From: a virus
Direction: 5' to 3' (one strand)
Virus record (IMG/VR): IMGVR_UViG_3300018003_000003
Location: 1-46,275 of that record
Length of the DNA stretch: 46,275 bases
The notes under the pieces: generated by a model
What the model saw: the letters and a program-made list of their open reading frames with translations, nothing else
Databases searched by the model: none
Told to the model about the DNA's origin: nothing
Position numbers and translations under genes: made by a program
Shown: piece by piece, positions 15,262 through 22,804 of the stretch
Numbering within the stretch: position 1 is the stretch's first letter
How the letters are laid out: each line of letters begins with the position of its first letter

Positions 15262-15376
15262 AATGTGGTGGGTGGGAATTGAACCCACGACACAGCTCAT
15301 GTTGGCAGCGCTTTTTTTATAACGTTACTTACCAAGCAATCATCGTAGAGACTTCCGCTGTCCTACTCACCACATT
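15262..15376 (-). tRNA. tRNA-like element, possibly intron-containing or degenerate
   Basis: The minus strand has a canonical T-arm (GTGGG-TTCAATT-CCCAC) followed by an acceptor-like 3' strand. The outer ends (15262-15270 and 15368-15376) form a perfect 9-bp helix. Near the 5' end is a D-arm-like hairpin GGAC-AGCGGAA-GTCT preceded by TA, as in positions 8-9 of tRNAs. At about 115 nt it is too long for a plain tRNA, and no clean anticodon arm could be drawn. An intron, a degraded tRNA, or a captured host tRNA end used as an attachment site are all possible. Confidence 0.5.
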
Positions 15377-15557
15377 CAGTTTCATTATCGTAGAACTTAA
15401 TATACTTATCTAGTCTCGGACTATGTTTTGATACTGTCACCCATAGGGTTTCGCGGGTAGTGTAAAAACGGAGTGCTACACGTCGTCTAATCGTCGAAAT
15501 GACAGGCTCTAATAGCCTCGATTTTAGCCCTTTCGCGCACTCAGCGCGTCCAGACAT
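15363..15557 (-). CDS. Basic 64-residue protein overlapping tRNA-like element
   Basis: The frame encodes a basic protein ('RRRVALRFYTTRETLWVTVSKHSPRLDKYIKFYDNE'). It overlaps the nuclease gene upstream by 34 bp and its last codons enter the tRNA-like element. The composition looks genuine, but no family was recognised and the overlaps lower confidence. Confidence 0.42.
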   Translation of the reverse strand: MSGRAECAKGLKSRLLEPVISTIRRRVALRFYTTRETLWVTVSKHSPRLDKYIKFYDNETECGE

Positions 15558-16015
15558 TCATCGAAGTTAAAGACGCCCTTAACCCGCCTGAACTGCGGCC
15601 ACTCACGAACGGTCTCGAATTCTATGCCTTTAACGTGGCTATAATAAATATCTGAGACAACTTGCCACGGCACGAACCTCGTCTCGAAGTGCTTATCGTC
15701 GTGGAGTTCTATCGCGCAGATTCCCTGTCGACCGCTGTCGTGAAGGAATTCGTCTATGCGTACTATCTGATGTACGCCCTTCGCGTCAGTCGTGAAGTAC
15801 TCACTGAAATAAATTTTCTTTGTCGCGGGCTCAGTTACGCTCTTACATTCTATGCCTATATAGTGACCGGGGCCGTCGACGAGAATATCAATATGCTGGT
15901 AGCCTTTACTTCCCTGTTGTGGTCTGAGTCGGTAAGCTATGCCTGTTGTGCTCGTGTCTTTAAACCATCCGTTTAACTGCCTCACCAGCTTAGGCTCGAA
16001 TCGCTGTTTCCTCAT
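15524..16015 (-). CDS. PD-(D/E)XK nuclease, Holliday-junction-resolvase-like
   Basis: A 163-residue protein. After a helical basic N-terminus comes the core 'HIDILVDGPGHYIGIECKS', giving D43 and E56-x-K58 of the PD-(D/E)XK fold. Flanking strands and a later 'GICAIELHDDKHFETRFVPW' are typical for small RecU/Hjc-like enzymes. Such nucleases resolve recombination or replication branches before packaging. The start overlaps the preceding stop by 4 bp. The nuclease fold is well supported. The resolvase activity is inferred. Confidence 0.72.
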   Translation of the reverse strand: MRKQRFEPKLVRQLNGWFKDTSTTGIAYRLRPQQGSKGYQHIDILVDGPGHYIGIECKSVTEPATKKIYFSEYFTTDAKGVHQIVRIDEFLHDSGRQGICAIELHDDKHFETRFVPWQVVSDIYYSHVKGIEFETVREWPQFRRVKGVFNFDECLDALSARKG

Positions 16016-16194
16016 TCTTCTTTCTGCTCGAATAGCGTTCCGTGGTCGCTGAATGACTTATTATGTATAACGTAGTTCATCCAGATAGCCAGCGGAATAC
16101 CGTCGGGGAACGCGTCGCATCCGTATAGACCGTACTCGTTCGGTTCTTCTTTAAAATGTTTGCAGTGAAAACACTGCGGGTCAACTGTCGTCAT
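16012..16194 (-). CDS. Phage CxHC/'AFPxGIP' small protein
   Basis: A 60-residue protein: 'CFHCKHFKEEPNEYGLYGC' then 'DAFPDGIPLAIW' and an acidic tail. This Cys-plus-'FPdGIP' layout is a recurring small protein next to MuF-type head genes in many phages, and here it directly follows the MuF-like gene. It probably binds a metal. The molecular role is unknown. Confidence 0.72.
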   Translation of the reverse strand: MTTVDPQCFHCKHFKEEPNEYGLYGCDAFPDGIPLAIWMNYVIHNKSFSDHGTLFEQKEE

Positions 16195-16196
16195 TT

Positions 16197-18308
16197 TTAC
16201 CTACTCGCGATTGTCGCGTTTATCTGCATTAATCTCTTCGGGTTCCAGTTAAAGTCTGTCACGTCTTCTGGCGCGTTGTTCGCTTCCATCCAGTCCTGTA
16301 CCGCCTGTGGGAGATAGTCACCGTTGCCGCTCGCCCAGTAACTATACGACTCAGCGAAGCCCTCGGCATACTGACCGTACGCTGAGTAGTACGGTGTGCC
16401 TAGATAGTCAGTCGTGGCGTACATACTGATTGACCGTTGTTCGCCTGAGCTTAAGTCGCCGAACATCTCGCCCCAACTGTCGCGTACGGCTGCCGACTGA
16501 GCGCTCTCCCAAATGTGACCGATTTCGTGAAGCGTCGTCGCTGATTCGACGTCGTTAGCTTCAAAGGTACCTACAGCGTTACCGACCGCGCCTATGCCTC
16601 TACTGCCGCCCGCTCTACTCCAAAAGCCCGCGAAGTCTGCCGCTGAGTCGTATTTACCGATAAGCGTGATATTACCGCCCGCCTGACCCATCCCCCCCGC
16701 CATAACCGCTTGTCGAGTCGCGTCGTAGGTTATGCTCGGTAAGAAGTCGTCTGCAACTTCTGGGGACATTTCATAATTAAAGAGAGTACCCATAACGTCT
16801 TTAAGCACTTCTGGGTCGTAGTTTTTATAGCCTATCGTGTTGCTCAGTCGCGCGACATTATACGTGTCGTTCCATTCTGATATGTCCTTAAAGTTCTTAG
16901 CATTATCTAAGTCCCCAAGTGCTTGAGCTTTCGCGTTCTCTAAGAGAAGCCCCTGAGCCTGTTCTGTGGTGTAGGTCTCATAAGCGAACGAATCAGTCTG
17001 CGCGTCGTAAACCATTCCGGGGTGAGCTGCCGCGTATGCTGAAATCTGTTCTTCAAGGTCAGCGTCCGGCCCAAGCTCTGTAACTGACGGGTCTGCCATC
17101 CACGACGTAGCGACTCCTGTGGCTTCGACTCCTGTTTCAGCGCCAGTCGTCGTAACCGCTTCGCCACCGCTTAAGATGCTCTGTATTTGTGAAGTTAAAA
17201 ATGAAATCTGTTCGTCGCTCAGAGCGCCGGTTCCCTGACTGAGCTGGCTTATTAAATCTGAAAGCTGACTGTTCTGGTCGTCCGTTAGCCCGCTTAAGTT
17301 GGTCACGCCGCCAGCGCCTTCTTCGCCTTCTTCTGTGCCTTCGGCCTGACCGCTACTCTCGGGGTTCTCATACCCTATCGAGCACATACAATTAATGATA
17401 TTATCAGCAGAACCGTCAGGGTCGCCGGGGTAGTCTAACTCGTCGTCGCCGACTTCGAAAGGCTCATCGAGCGGTATTCCCGAGCCGGTTCCATAATCAG
17501 AATCAGCGTCCATGTGTGCTTCGCGCGAGTTCATAAATGAGCACATCCATATTTTATTCATATTCGGCGCTGACGTCTGTGCAGTCAGTAGAGAAGAATA
17601 ATTACAAGCCGCACACGTTTCTGTTCGCGCAATAGTTTCGCCTCTGTTCGCCCACGAGTCGGTAAGATTAGACTCGACACTTGCCGCTATGGTTTTTATA
17701 TCGTCACCGTTAGCGGTGCCGGCCTGTATGTCGCTCTGAATACTCGCCCACGTTGTGTCTGATACGCCGCTTAAACGATTATCAGCGCCGGCTAGGTAGC
17801 TGTCGACAGCAGATTCCCATTGGTCGCTCGCGTCTGCCGTGGCTTTATACTCGACGTCGCCTAGCCACGTTTTAATAATCATCTCGGGCTCTTTCTCGAA
17901 GAAGTTAAACTCAGGGATTGGAGCCCACTCATCGTCTTCGAAGTCGACGACTTCTACCTCTTCGCCGTCGAGTTCTTTAATGTATGATACGCTACCTTTA
18001 CCTACTAAGTAAGCCGAATAAAGCTGAATAGAGTTTTGACCGACCGTGCTCCACACGTCGTGAATAGCGTTTTTCCATATCGCGGGCGAGACTGTTCTAA
18101 AATGAATATTTAACTCGCGTGTAACATGTTCTATGTTATTCGTCTTCGCGAACGCCGACCGAACGTAGCCGATGTCTTTTTCAATCGCGTCGTTAATGTA
18201 GTTCTTCGCGATTCTGAGTTGCACTAACTTAAAGTTATGGAGTAACGTACCTAACTGTTGGTGACGCTTCTCCTGTTCGGGAGTACGCTTCGAAGACGTC
18301 GGCGGCAT
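16197..18308 (-). CDS. MuF-like minor head protein fused to a zincin-type peptidase domain
   Basis: 703 residues. The N-terminal ~200 form the helical part common to phage head morphogenesis proteins. The MuF core (about 215-325) shows 'RGETIARTETCAACN', 'KIWMCSFMNSREAHMDAD' and the closing 'LDYPGDPDGSADNIINCMCSIGY'. A Gln/Ser/Ala linker follows. The C-terminal domain has HEIGH at 594-598 and downstream glutamates in 'AEGFAESYSYW' (649-653), the layout of an HExxH metallopeptidase with a distal Glu ligand. MuF proteins are known to carry C-terminal toxin or enzyme domains that may be injected. A packaged peptidase is therefore an attractive inference. Confidence 0.85.
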   Translation of the reverse strand: MPPTSSKRTPEQEKRHQQLGTLLHNFKLVQLRIAKNYINDAIEKDIGYVRSAFAKTNNIEHVTRELNIHFRTVSPAIWKNAIHDVWSTVGQNSIQLYSAYLVGKGSVSYIKELDGEEVEVVDFEDDEWAPIPEFNFFEKEPEMIIKTWLGDVEYKATADASDQWESAVDSYLAGADNRLSGVSDTTWASIQSDIQAGTANGDDIKTIAASVESNLTDSWANRGETIARTETCAACNYSSLLTAQTSAPNMNKIWMCSFMNSREAHMDADSDYGTGSGIPLDEPFEVGDDELDYPGDPDGSADNIINCMCSIGYENPESSGQAEGTEEGEEGAGGVTNLSGLTDDQNSQLSDLISQLSQGTGALSDEQISFLTSQIQSILSGGEAVTTTGAETGVEATGVATSWMADPSVTELGPDADLEEQISAYAAAHPGMVYDAQTDSFAYETYTTEQAQGLLLENAKAQALGDLDNAKNFKDISEWNDTYNVARLSNTIGYKNYDPEVLKDVMGTLFNYEMSPEVADDFLPSITYDATRQAVMAGGMGQAGGNITLIGKYDSAADFAGFWSRAGGSRGIGAVGNAVGTFEANDVESATTLHEIGHIWESAQSAAVRDSWGEMFGDLSSGEQRSISMYATTDYLGTPYYSAYGQYAEGFAESYSYWASGNGDYLPQAVQDWMEANNAPEDVTDFNWNPKRLMQINATIASR

Positions 18309-18311
18309 TAG

Positions 18312-18614
18312 TTACTTTTTCATAGGGTGCGGTGGAAGTCCTGCTTTCTCGCGCTCTTCGTCGACGAGTATCGCATACAGCGCGGGGTGTAACGGGTACG
18401 CGACTTCGATTATGTCTTTAGCCTCTTCTACCGCGCCAGCGTCGAAGATGGTTAGTCTAAAAATATAGTACCCGCTAAAGTCGCCGTCCGCGTCGCGGTC
18501 GACTGAAAACTTACGGAATTGAAAGAGGCTTTTATCGAGTTCCTTCGCCTTTGCGAAGTCGTTTAACAGCACGTTCGTCAGGTCTTCTAAGACCATGTGT
18601 AGATAATTTTCCAT
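18312..18614 (-). CDS. Unknown 100-residue protein
   Basis: A mixed alpha/beta protein: a helical N-terminus, a strand block 'FRKFSVDRDADGDFSGYYIFRLTIFDAG', then helices and a basic tail. A GGAG site lies 5-6 nt before the ATG. Sits 3 bp upstream of the MuF-like gene and may be co-expressed. No family was recognised. Confidence 0.66.
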   Translation of the reverse strand: MENYLHMVLEDLTNVLLNDFAKAKELDKSLFQFRKFSVDRDADGDFSGYYIFRLTIFDAGAVEEAKDIIEVAYPLHPALYAILVDEEREKAGLPPHPMKK

Positions 18615-18622
18615 TTAATCTC

Positions 18623-18856
18623 CTAGATTATATGCCAGATATACTGACTCATCAGACCAAGTAAAAACGTTAACGCAAGAATGAAAGCAAAAACTAAGTA
18701 CGATTTACGGTTATCTTCTGGCTCGAAACAGTCATTCTCAGGTTCGATAACATAACGAACGACCTGTGGCCCGTCGTGAATCGTAAAGTGGAGGGTACTT
18801 AAATCGTTCGGGACGTCTGAGCCGTCGACTGGTTTTATAACGTCGTCGTCACTCAT
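18623..18856 (-). CDS. C-terminally anchored membrane protein
   Basis: 77 residues from the ATG at 18856 (GGAG 9 nt upstream). A longer frame from 18889 is less likely because the shorter start overlaps the preceding stop. An acidic N-terminal domain is followed by one C-terminal span ('YLVFAFILALTFLLGLMSQYIW'). No family was recognised. Confidence 0.62.
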   Translation of the reverse strand: MSDDDVIKPVDGSDVPNDLSTLHFTIHDGPQVVRYVIEPENDCFEPEDNRKSYLVFAFILALTFLLGLMSQYIWHII

Positions 18857-19067
18857 CGCAGCGGTCTCCGTGACACTGTTGGTTAGCAATTCGCTCCCAG
18901 TAGATTTTATCTTTTATATCAAGCATGTCTTTTCGAATGTTTTCAAGCTCGACTTCTATGGCTAAACATCGGTTGCTCAGCGTGACGAAGCCGTGTCCTA
19001 TCGCTGATTGTATCAGTCGTTCTTTCTCTTTTTTTGGCAGCTCCGCGAATAAATCGTCTTTTTCCAT
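18849..19067 (-). CDS. Helical protein with coiled coil
   Basis: A 72-residue charged helical protein ('EKDDLFAELPKKEKERLIQSAIGHGFVTLSNRCLAIEVELENIRKDM'). The start has the AAAAATG form frequent in this window. It overlaps the C-terminal part of the 114-residue gene (other frame) by 125 bp, one of the longest same-strand overlaps here. Confidence 0.58.
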   Translation of the reverse strand: MEKDDLFAELPKKEKERLIQSAIGHGFVTLSNRCLAIEVELENIRKDMLDIKDKIYWERIANQQCHGDRCDE

Positions 19068-19287
19068 TTTTAGGTACCCTTTTCCGTCGTTTACGCTTCT
19101 GTTGCCCCTCTGGAAGTTTGCTGTCGACGAGGTCTTGCAGCTCGGGGTTCGATTCTACTTCTACAACGGGTAGATAATGTTTCTCAACACAGAAGGTACA
19201 TAATAAATAAAGAGTGTTGTCCGAGTCAATCAGAGGCTCTAATTTTATCGGACGTCCACATTTTTCACAGTGTATCGCAGGTTCCAA
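18943..19287 (-). CDS. Zinc-ribbon protein with basic tail
   Basis: 114 residues. The N-terminus is a clear ribbon: 'CEKCGRPIKLEPLIDSDNTLYLLCTFCVEKH'. From about residue 68 the sequence is extremely basic ('KRKRRKRVPKNGKRR'). The last ~40 residues run out of frame through the next gene, so the natural C-terminus may be shorter, and a frameshift in this lineage is possible. Confidence 0.58.
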   Translation of the reverse strand: MEPAIHCEKCGRPIKLEPLIDSDNTLYLLCTFCVEKHYLPVVEVESNPELQDLVDSKLPEGQQKRKRRKRVPKNGKRRFIRGAAKKRERTTDTISDRTRLRHAEQPMFSHRSRA

Positions 19288-19328
19288 CGTTGTATAGAAA
19301 GACGGGGACTCGCCCGCCCTCTACTCGT

Positions 19329-20585
19329 TTAGTTCGTCTCAATACCTAGCGTCTGCCACTTACTAATCGCGCCGGTCGTCGTGTCTATCGTCAGAACATA
19401 AACGCCTGTGTTAGCGCCACGAACAGCGACTTCGATAGTAGTTCCGTTAAGAACAGCGGTAGGTGCTGATGTTGCTATGCCGTCGAGGTCTACCCACGTG
19501 CCGACGAGAGTTCGATAATACGTCGACTCTTTATCAGCGCCTCGCGCGAAGACATACGCGTTACTGCCGACACCGACAGCCGCGACGCCCTCGGTAAGAA
19601 TACCGCCTAGAGATGTACCCGCACCTTTTCCAGAAACAGGTCTGTACCAGACTGCGTTATCTGTACCCCTGTAGAAGATGTTCATAACGCCATTAACCAT
19701 CGCCAGAGCCGGGACAGAGCCTTCAGCAGCGACAGGAGCAGGCCCGTTTGGTACGACTGGAAAGTCAGACTGTTTTATCATCGCCCACGTGTCGCCGAAA
19801 GCGTCGTCTGTATCCGTTATGTAAGCATACGGCATATAGAAAATACCAGTCGGGAATCCGTAGGCTGTAGCGCCCCACTGACCCCACGAGTTAAGAACAA
19901 TCATCGCGCCCTTACTGCCGTCGAGGTTCACGTGGTTATCGTCCCAACCGAAGAACATCGTCGAGTGACCGCCTATCGCGTTACCTGATGGCATAGGAAG
20001 GTTCCCGCTCGAATCAACCTCGTCTATACCTTCGTAGCACGTGAAACCGCTCTGAACTGGATAGTTATTATAAATAGCCGCCTTCATATTAGCGATAGTA
20101 ACGGTTTCGTCTGTAGCGTCGAGCTGCTGAGGCGTGAGAGTTTTATCAACCTCAGCGCTTGCTATCTGTGCTGCGGTTGGTGGCGTGTTTAGAAGACTCG
20201 TGTCTGGGTCAAGTGCGCCGTGAGCCACGCCGTAGGTCTGACCTACCCAAAAAGCCGACGTGATACTCGAACCGACGTCGCCCTGTGAGAGTGTCCCGTC
20301 GTGCTCGCGCTCCCAGTAGTACTGACAGTTTAAATCGCCATCGAAGTAGCTGCCTGTAACGAACTGAGACCGCATCTTATTAACGCCAACGAAGGCGCAG
20401 GCGGTACAGCATCCCTCGCCGTCTTGGTCTATGACGTCTACGACTGCTGGAATAACGTAGCTGGCCGGTAGCGCAGCTTCTTGTTTCTTACTTATTAGTC
20501 GTCGCGCGTCGGGGTGCTTCGGCGAACGAATATACCCGAGTACGTGACCTTTCGGTGTTACTGGTAACTTCATTTTATCTTTCAT
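19329..20585 (-). CDS. Papain-like (C1) cysteine peptidase with lectin-like propeller domain
   Basis: 418 residues. The catalytic domain (about 40-270) has Q54 and C60 in 'QDGEGCCTACAF', H207 in 'GGHSTMFFGWDD' and N232 in 'LNSWGQWGATAYG', the Q/C/H/N order of C1 peptidases. A Pro-Ala linker leads to a C-terminal domain (about 285-418) with propeller-type blades ('IFYRGTDNAVWYR', 'AYVFARGADKESTYYRT', 'VAVRGANTGVYVL'), resembling fucolectin/DUF346-like repeats also seen at 40.5 kb. No signal peptide is obvious. A role in attack on the host S-layer or envelope, at entry or lysis, is inferred. Confidence 0.85.
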   Translation of the reverse strand: MKDKMKLPVTPKGHVLGYIRSPKHPDARRLISKKQEAALPASYVIPAVVDVIDQDGEGCCTACAFVGVNKMRSQFVTGSYFDGDLNCQYYWEREHDGTLSQGDVGSSITSAFWVGQTYGVAHGALDPDTSLLNTPPTAAQIASAEVDKTLTPQQLDATDETVTIANMKAAIYNNYPVQSGFTCYEGIDEVDSSGNLPMPSGNAIGGHSTMFFGWDDNHVNLDGSKGAMIVLNSWGQWGATAYGFPTGIFYMPYAYITDTDDAFGDTWAMIKQSDFPVVPNGPAPVAAEGSVPALAMVNGVMNIFYRGTDNAVWYRPVSGKGAGTSLGGILTEGVAAVGVGSNAYVFARGADKESTYYRTLVGTWVDLDGIATSAPTAVLNGTTIEVAVRGANTGVYVLTIDTTTGAISKWQTLGIETN

Positions 20586-20587
20586 TC

Positions 20588-20857
20588 TTAATTCTCCTGT
20601 TTCATCGCGGGCTTATTCAGAGCCACGCGTCCGGTTAAAAGTAGTTCAGCGAACTTCTTGCCCAACGGGGTAAGATACGCTACATATCCTTTCCGATAGA
20701 CGAGCCCCTGCTTTTCAAGTCGCTTAAATACTGCGGCTTCTTGGCTTGGCTCGTGGTCAAAGTCGGCTATGACTTTATCACCATCGAAATAATAATTAAT
20801 GTCCGCTATGCTATTCGCGGGGCCAATAGTCTCGTGTTTATGCTTATGATGTGTCAT
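20588..20857 (-). CDS. Winged-helix-like regulator
   Basis: 89 residues. After a His/Lys-rich start comes 'GPANSIADIN' (shared at DNA level with the 35.5 kb gene), then a winged-helix pattern 'SQEAAVFKRLEKQGLVYRKGYVAYLTPLGKKFAELLL', as in small archaeal MarR-like or phage regulators. It lies 2 bp upstream of the peptidase gene and may control or accompany it. Confidence 0.65.
   Translation of the reverse strand: MTHHKHKHETIGPANSIADINYYFDGDKVIADFDHEPSQEAAVFKRLEKQGLVYRKGYVAYLTPLGKKFAELLLTGRVALNKPAMKQEN
20795..20823 (-). repeat. 29-nt repeat, copy 1 (second copy 35509-35537)
   Basis: Appears identical to 35509-35537 over 29 nt. Both copies are near the 5' ends of otherwise unrelated genes and encode PANSIADIN in the same frame. 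Each copy ends with the TCGCGGGG motif on the + strand. Confidence 0.9.
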
Positions 20858-20860
20858 TTC

Positions 20861-21064
20861 TCACCTGTGAGCGGACGGCGTCACCGTTGGCTCTAGGCCG
20901 CTCTTGCTCATCTCGCATATAACGCCGAACATATCGTACGCGTCTTTCACGAATCCGTAACCGTGCTGATACTTGCATTTACTACACGCATCAGCGGGAA
21001 CGTATTCGCTTATATGCTCACAATACACCGCCTTCTTAATCGGTGCGACGTTATGTTTACTCAT
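20861..21064 (-). CDS. Cysteine-containing miniprotein
   Basis: 67 residues: 'KAVYCEHISEYVPADACSKCKYQHGYGFVKDAYDMFGVICEM', a four-Cys/His layout compatible with a small zinc site. ATG overlaps the preceding stop. No family was recognised. Confidence 0.62.
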   Translation of the reverse strand: MSKHNVAPIKKAVYCEHISEYVPADACSKCKYQHGYGFVKDAYDMFGVICEMSKSGLEPTVTPSAHR

Positions 21065-21252
21065 TCACTACTCCCACCCTCGCTTCTCAACTCCTTTAGA
21101 ATCGCGAGCAGCATTTCAGCGGTCATCTCTCCGTCGGTCAAGTCACCGATTTTTTTAAGTAGAGCATTAAGAGCCGCCTGTGCAACGGTGAGTTCTAAGT
21201 CGCGAAGCTGATGTTCGCGCACGTACATATCCTTTAACTCAAATTCTTCCAT
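21061..21252 (-). CDS. Helical miniprotein
   Basis: 63 residues from the ATG at 21252. The longer frame from 21309 would overlap the upstream gene and lacks a ribosome site, so the shorter start is preferred. Heptad-like helices ('QLRDLELTVAQAALNALLKKIGDL'). No family was recognised. Confidence 0.58.
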   Translation of the reverse strand: MEEFELKDMYVREHQLRDLELTVAQAALNALLKKIGDLTDGEMTAEMLLAILKELRSEGGSSE

Positions 21253-21257
21253 TTCTT

Positions 21258-21428
21258 CTAAACTCCTAGCATCTTTCGTAAAGTACACTTGCTCAGCTCG
21301 ACATAGCAAACAGGCTTCAGACCGTCGGTAACGAAAACTCTAATCGTGTCGCCGTCGGGTCGGTCTTCGAAGTTTAATTCGAGCCGCTTATATCTTTTAT
21401 TCATCCACTTAACGTTAACGTCATTCAC
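21258..21428 (-). CDS. Small beta-type protein with GTG start
   Basis: 56 residues from a GTG at 21428 that overlaps the upstream TGA and has GGTGG 8 nt before it. The sequence ('RLELNFEDRPDGDTIRVFVTDGLKPVCYVELSKCTL') looks like a small beta sandwich. No family was recognised. Confidence 0.52.
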   Translation of the reverse strand: MNDVNVKWMNKRYKRLELNFEDRPDGDTIRVFVTDGLKPVCYVELSKCTLRKMLGV

Positions 21429-21643
21429 GACAGGTGCCACCTTTCTTGCATCCACGCATCGTTTTCCCATTCTTTTATTTCGCGGGCTTTGCAGCAGTTA
21501 TGAACTTTAAATTCAGTGACGAAGAACAATCCGTGGCCTCTACCGAAGGCGCTACCGTATGCCCACTTTCTGAGCGTTACTGTCTTTAAGACGGCGTATC
21601 CTGACGACGGCCTGAGCCGCGCTCCACAGATTGAACATAACAT
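21425..21643 (-). CDS. Zinc-ribbon-like protein
   Basis: 72 residues: 'LCSICGARLRPSSGY' at the N-terminus and 'HNCCKAREI' later give a CxxC...CC metal site. Between them is a beta-rich segment with 'FGRGHGLFFV'. It starts directly after the HNH gene. No family was recognised. Confidence 0.6.
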   Translation of the reverse strand: MLCSICGARLRPSSGYAVLKTVTLRKWAYGSAFGRGHGLFFVTEFKVHNCCKAREIKEWENDAWMQERWHLS

Positions 21644-22015
21644 TTAGAATCCTACGGTGTCATACTGTCGTTGTTTAAGCTTAGTCCACCACATCTTAGC
21701 ATCAAGAATAACATTAGGATTAAAGCTTCGCCAGTCTTCGAGATGTCCGACCATAAAGTGATGATTCGTACTACTATTCTCGCATAACGTGATTAAGTTC
21801 GCGGGGTCGAGTTCAAGCGCGGGGAACAGGTGAAACGGTTTCATGTGGTGTACCTGTAGTTTCTTGGTCGACTCGCACACGACACACACAGGGTTAGCCT
21901 TTAAGAAAGCCGCCCTGACTTCAGGCCATTTAGTACTTCTCGACTCGCCAGCCTTCAGTTTTCCCGCAAGTCGGTCGCTAATGTAGCTCATATTAGTTTT
22001 AACTAAAGTTTTCAT
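21644..22015 (-). CDS. HNH endonuclease
   Basis: 123 residues with 'VCVVCESTKKLQVHHMKPFHLFPALELDPANLITLCENS': CxxC, the HH of the HNH core, a conserved Asn and 'TLC', followed by 'HHFMVGHLEDWRSFNPNV'. It is closely similar in layout to the gene at 35037-35366 ('CEFCGVRN...AHHVVPYW...LFALCEEHHFTFGHFCNWKKFNP'). Could be a homing nuclease or a packaging-linked HNH protein. Not adjacent to the terminase genes. Confidence 0.82.
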   Translation of the reverse strand: MKTLVKTNMSYISDRLAGKLKAGESRSTKWPEVRAAFLKANPVCVVCESTKKLQVHHMKPFHLFPALELDPANLITLCENSSTNHHFMVGHLEDWRSFNPNVILDAKMWWTKLKQRQYDTVGF

Positions 22016-22221
22016 AATACGTTGTACTCACTTCGAAGCTCTTCGGATATTCTGTCTACTCTACTCTTAAGAACCGCTACACTTGCGCGGACGTTCTTAG
22101 CCGCCTTCTCGTGTTTCTCCGCCCACGACTCTAGCTTTTCAAGTCGCTGAATGATGTCGATTAGTAACTCGGCGAGGTCTTCGTTCGTGCAGATTAGAAA
22201 GACGTTCTGAGCTTCAACCAT
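22012..22221 (-). CDS. Coiled-coil protein
   Basis: 69 residues, almost entirely helical with heptads ('DLAELLIDIIQRLEKLESWAEKHEKAAKNVRASVAVLKSRVDRI'). It overlaps the neighbours at both ends by 4-8 bp. Probably an oligomerising partner protein. No family was recognised. Confidence 0.6.
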   Translation of the reverse strand: MVEAQNVFLICTNEDLAELLIDIIQRLEKLESWAEKHEKAAKNVRASVAVLKSRVDRISEELRSEYNVL

Positions 22222-22426
22222 ATTTCGCTACTCGTTTAACCTTGTGAAACTCTATCTCGTACAGTTCGTCTTTCTCGATGTCCTGTTTTACCATTTCGAC
22301 GACGTCCTCGTAGGCTTTACAGTCTGGCTCGCACGTCTTCAGCCAGCAGCCCTCGACGATTTTACCGTCTAACGTGAAAACATCGTCCCAGTTAACGCAG
22401 GACTTACACTGTTCTTCCATTTTCAT
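22214..22426 (-). CDS. CxxC miniprotein of the 'C-x2-C-x-[NH]-[WF]' class
   Basis: 70 residues: 'QCKSCVNWDDVFTLDGKIVEGCWLKTCEPDCKAY', a CxxC...C...C...C knuckle resembling the repeats inside the giant protease. The C-terminal half is helical. Function unknown. Confidence 0.6.
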   Translation of the reverse strand: MKMEEQCKSCVNWDDVFTLDGKIVEGCWLKTCEPDCKAYEDVVEMVKQDIEKDELYEIEFHKVKRVAKYG

Positions 22427-22560
22427 TTTAAGTCCTTAATCGGCTTATCGAGCTGAGCATTAACGCGCTTTAAATTTTCTTCGAGCGCTTTCACTCGTCG
22501 CTCTAAGTTATCTATCTGACTCTGTTCGTCGACGTAACAGCCGTTTTCATCTATCTTCAT
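22423..22560 (-). CDS. 45-residue coiled-coil peptide
   Basis: 'QSQIDNLERRVKALEENLKRVNAQLDK' is a regular heptad pattern. Start and stop overlap neighbouring genes (ATGA downstream). It resembles the short coiled-coil tails of other proteins in this block. Confidence 0.55.
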   Translation of the reverse strand: MKIDENGCYVDEQSQIDNLERRVKALEENLKRVNAQLDKPIKDLK

Positions 22561-22804
22561 CCTTCCTCCATTGTTCACCGCGCGGCCAGTAGATTGAATC
22601 TCTTATGTACGCGCAGACTTTCTCATCGCACCATTCGCGATGTATTATTCCTATTTCGCTCACGTCGCGGGACGGTTCGAGGTTCAGTTTACACTTGTAA
22701 AGTGCTGAGATGCTAACGTGTTCGCAGGTCATATCGAGCTTAATGCTGTCATTATCGAGATAAAAGTTCGAACAGTCGCGGCATAGTTCTCTGTTATCGT
22801 GCAT
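22547..22804 (-). CDS. Cysteine-rich CRDC-type protein
   Basis: 85 residues: 'ELCRDCSNFYLDNDSIKLDMTCEHVSISALYKC', then 'WCDEKVCAYIRD'. A CxxC-x-[NS]-[FY] start is shared with many small genes here. It probably binds zinc. Overlaps both neighbours. Confidence 0.6.
   Translation of the reverse strand: MHDNRELCRDCSNFYLDNDSIKLDMTCEHVSISALYKCKLNLEPSRDVSEIGIIHREWCDEKVCAYIRDSIYWPRGEQWRKDEDR

Noticed and set aside
15052-15300. 82-residue version of the basic ribbon gene
   Set aside because: Its first 16 codons lie in the tRNA-like element. ATG 15252 has a GGTG ribosome site.
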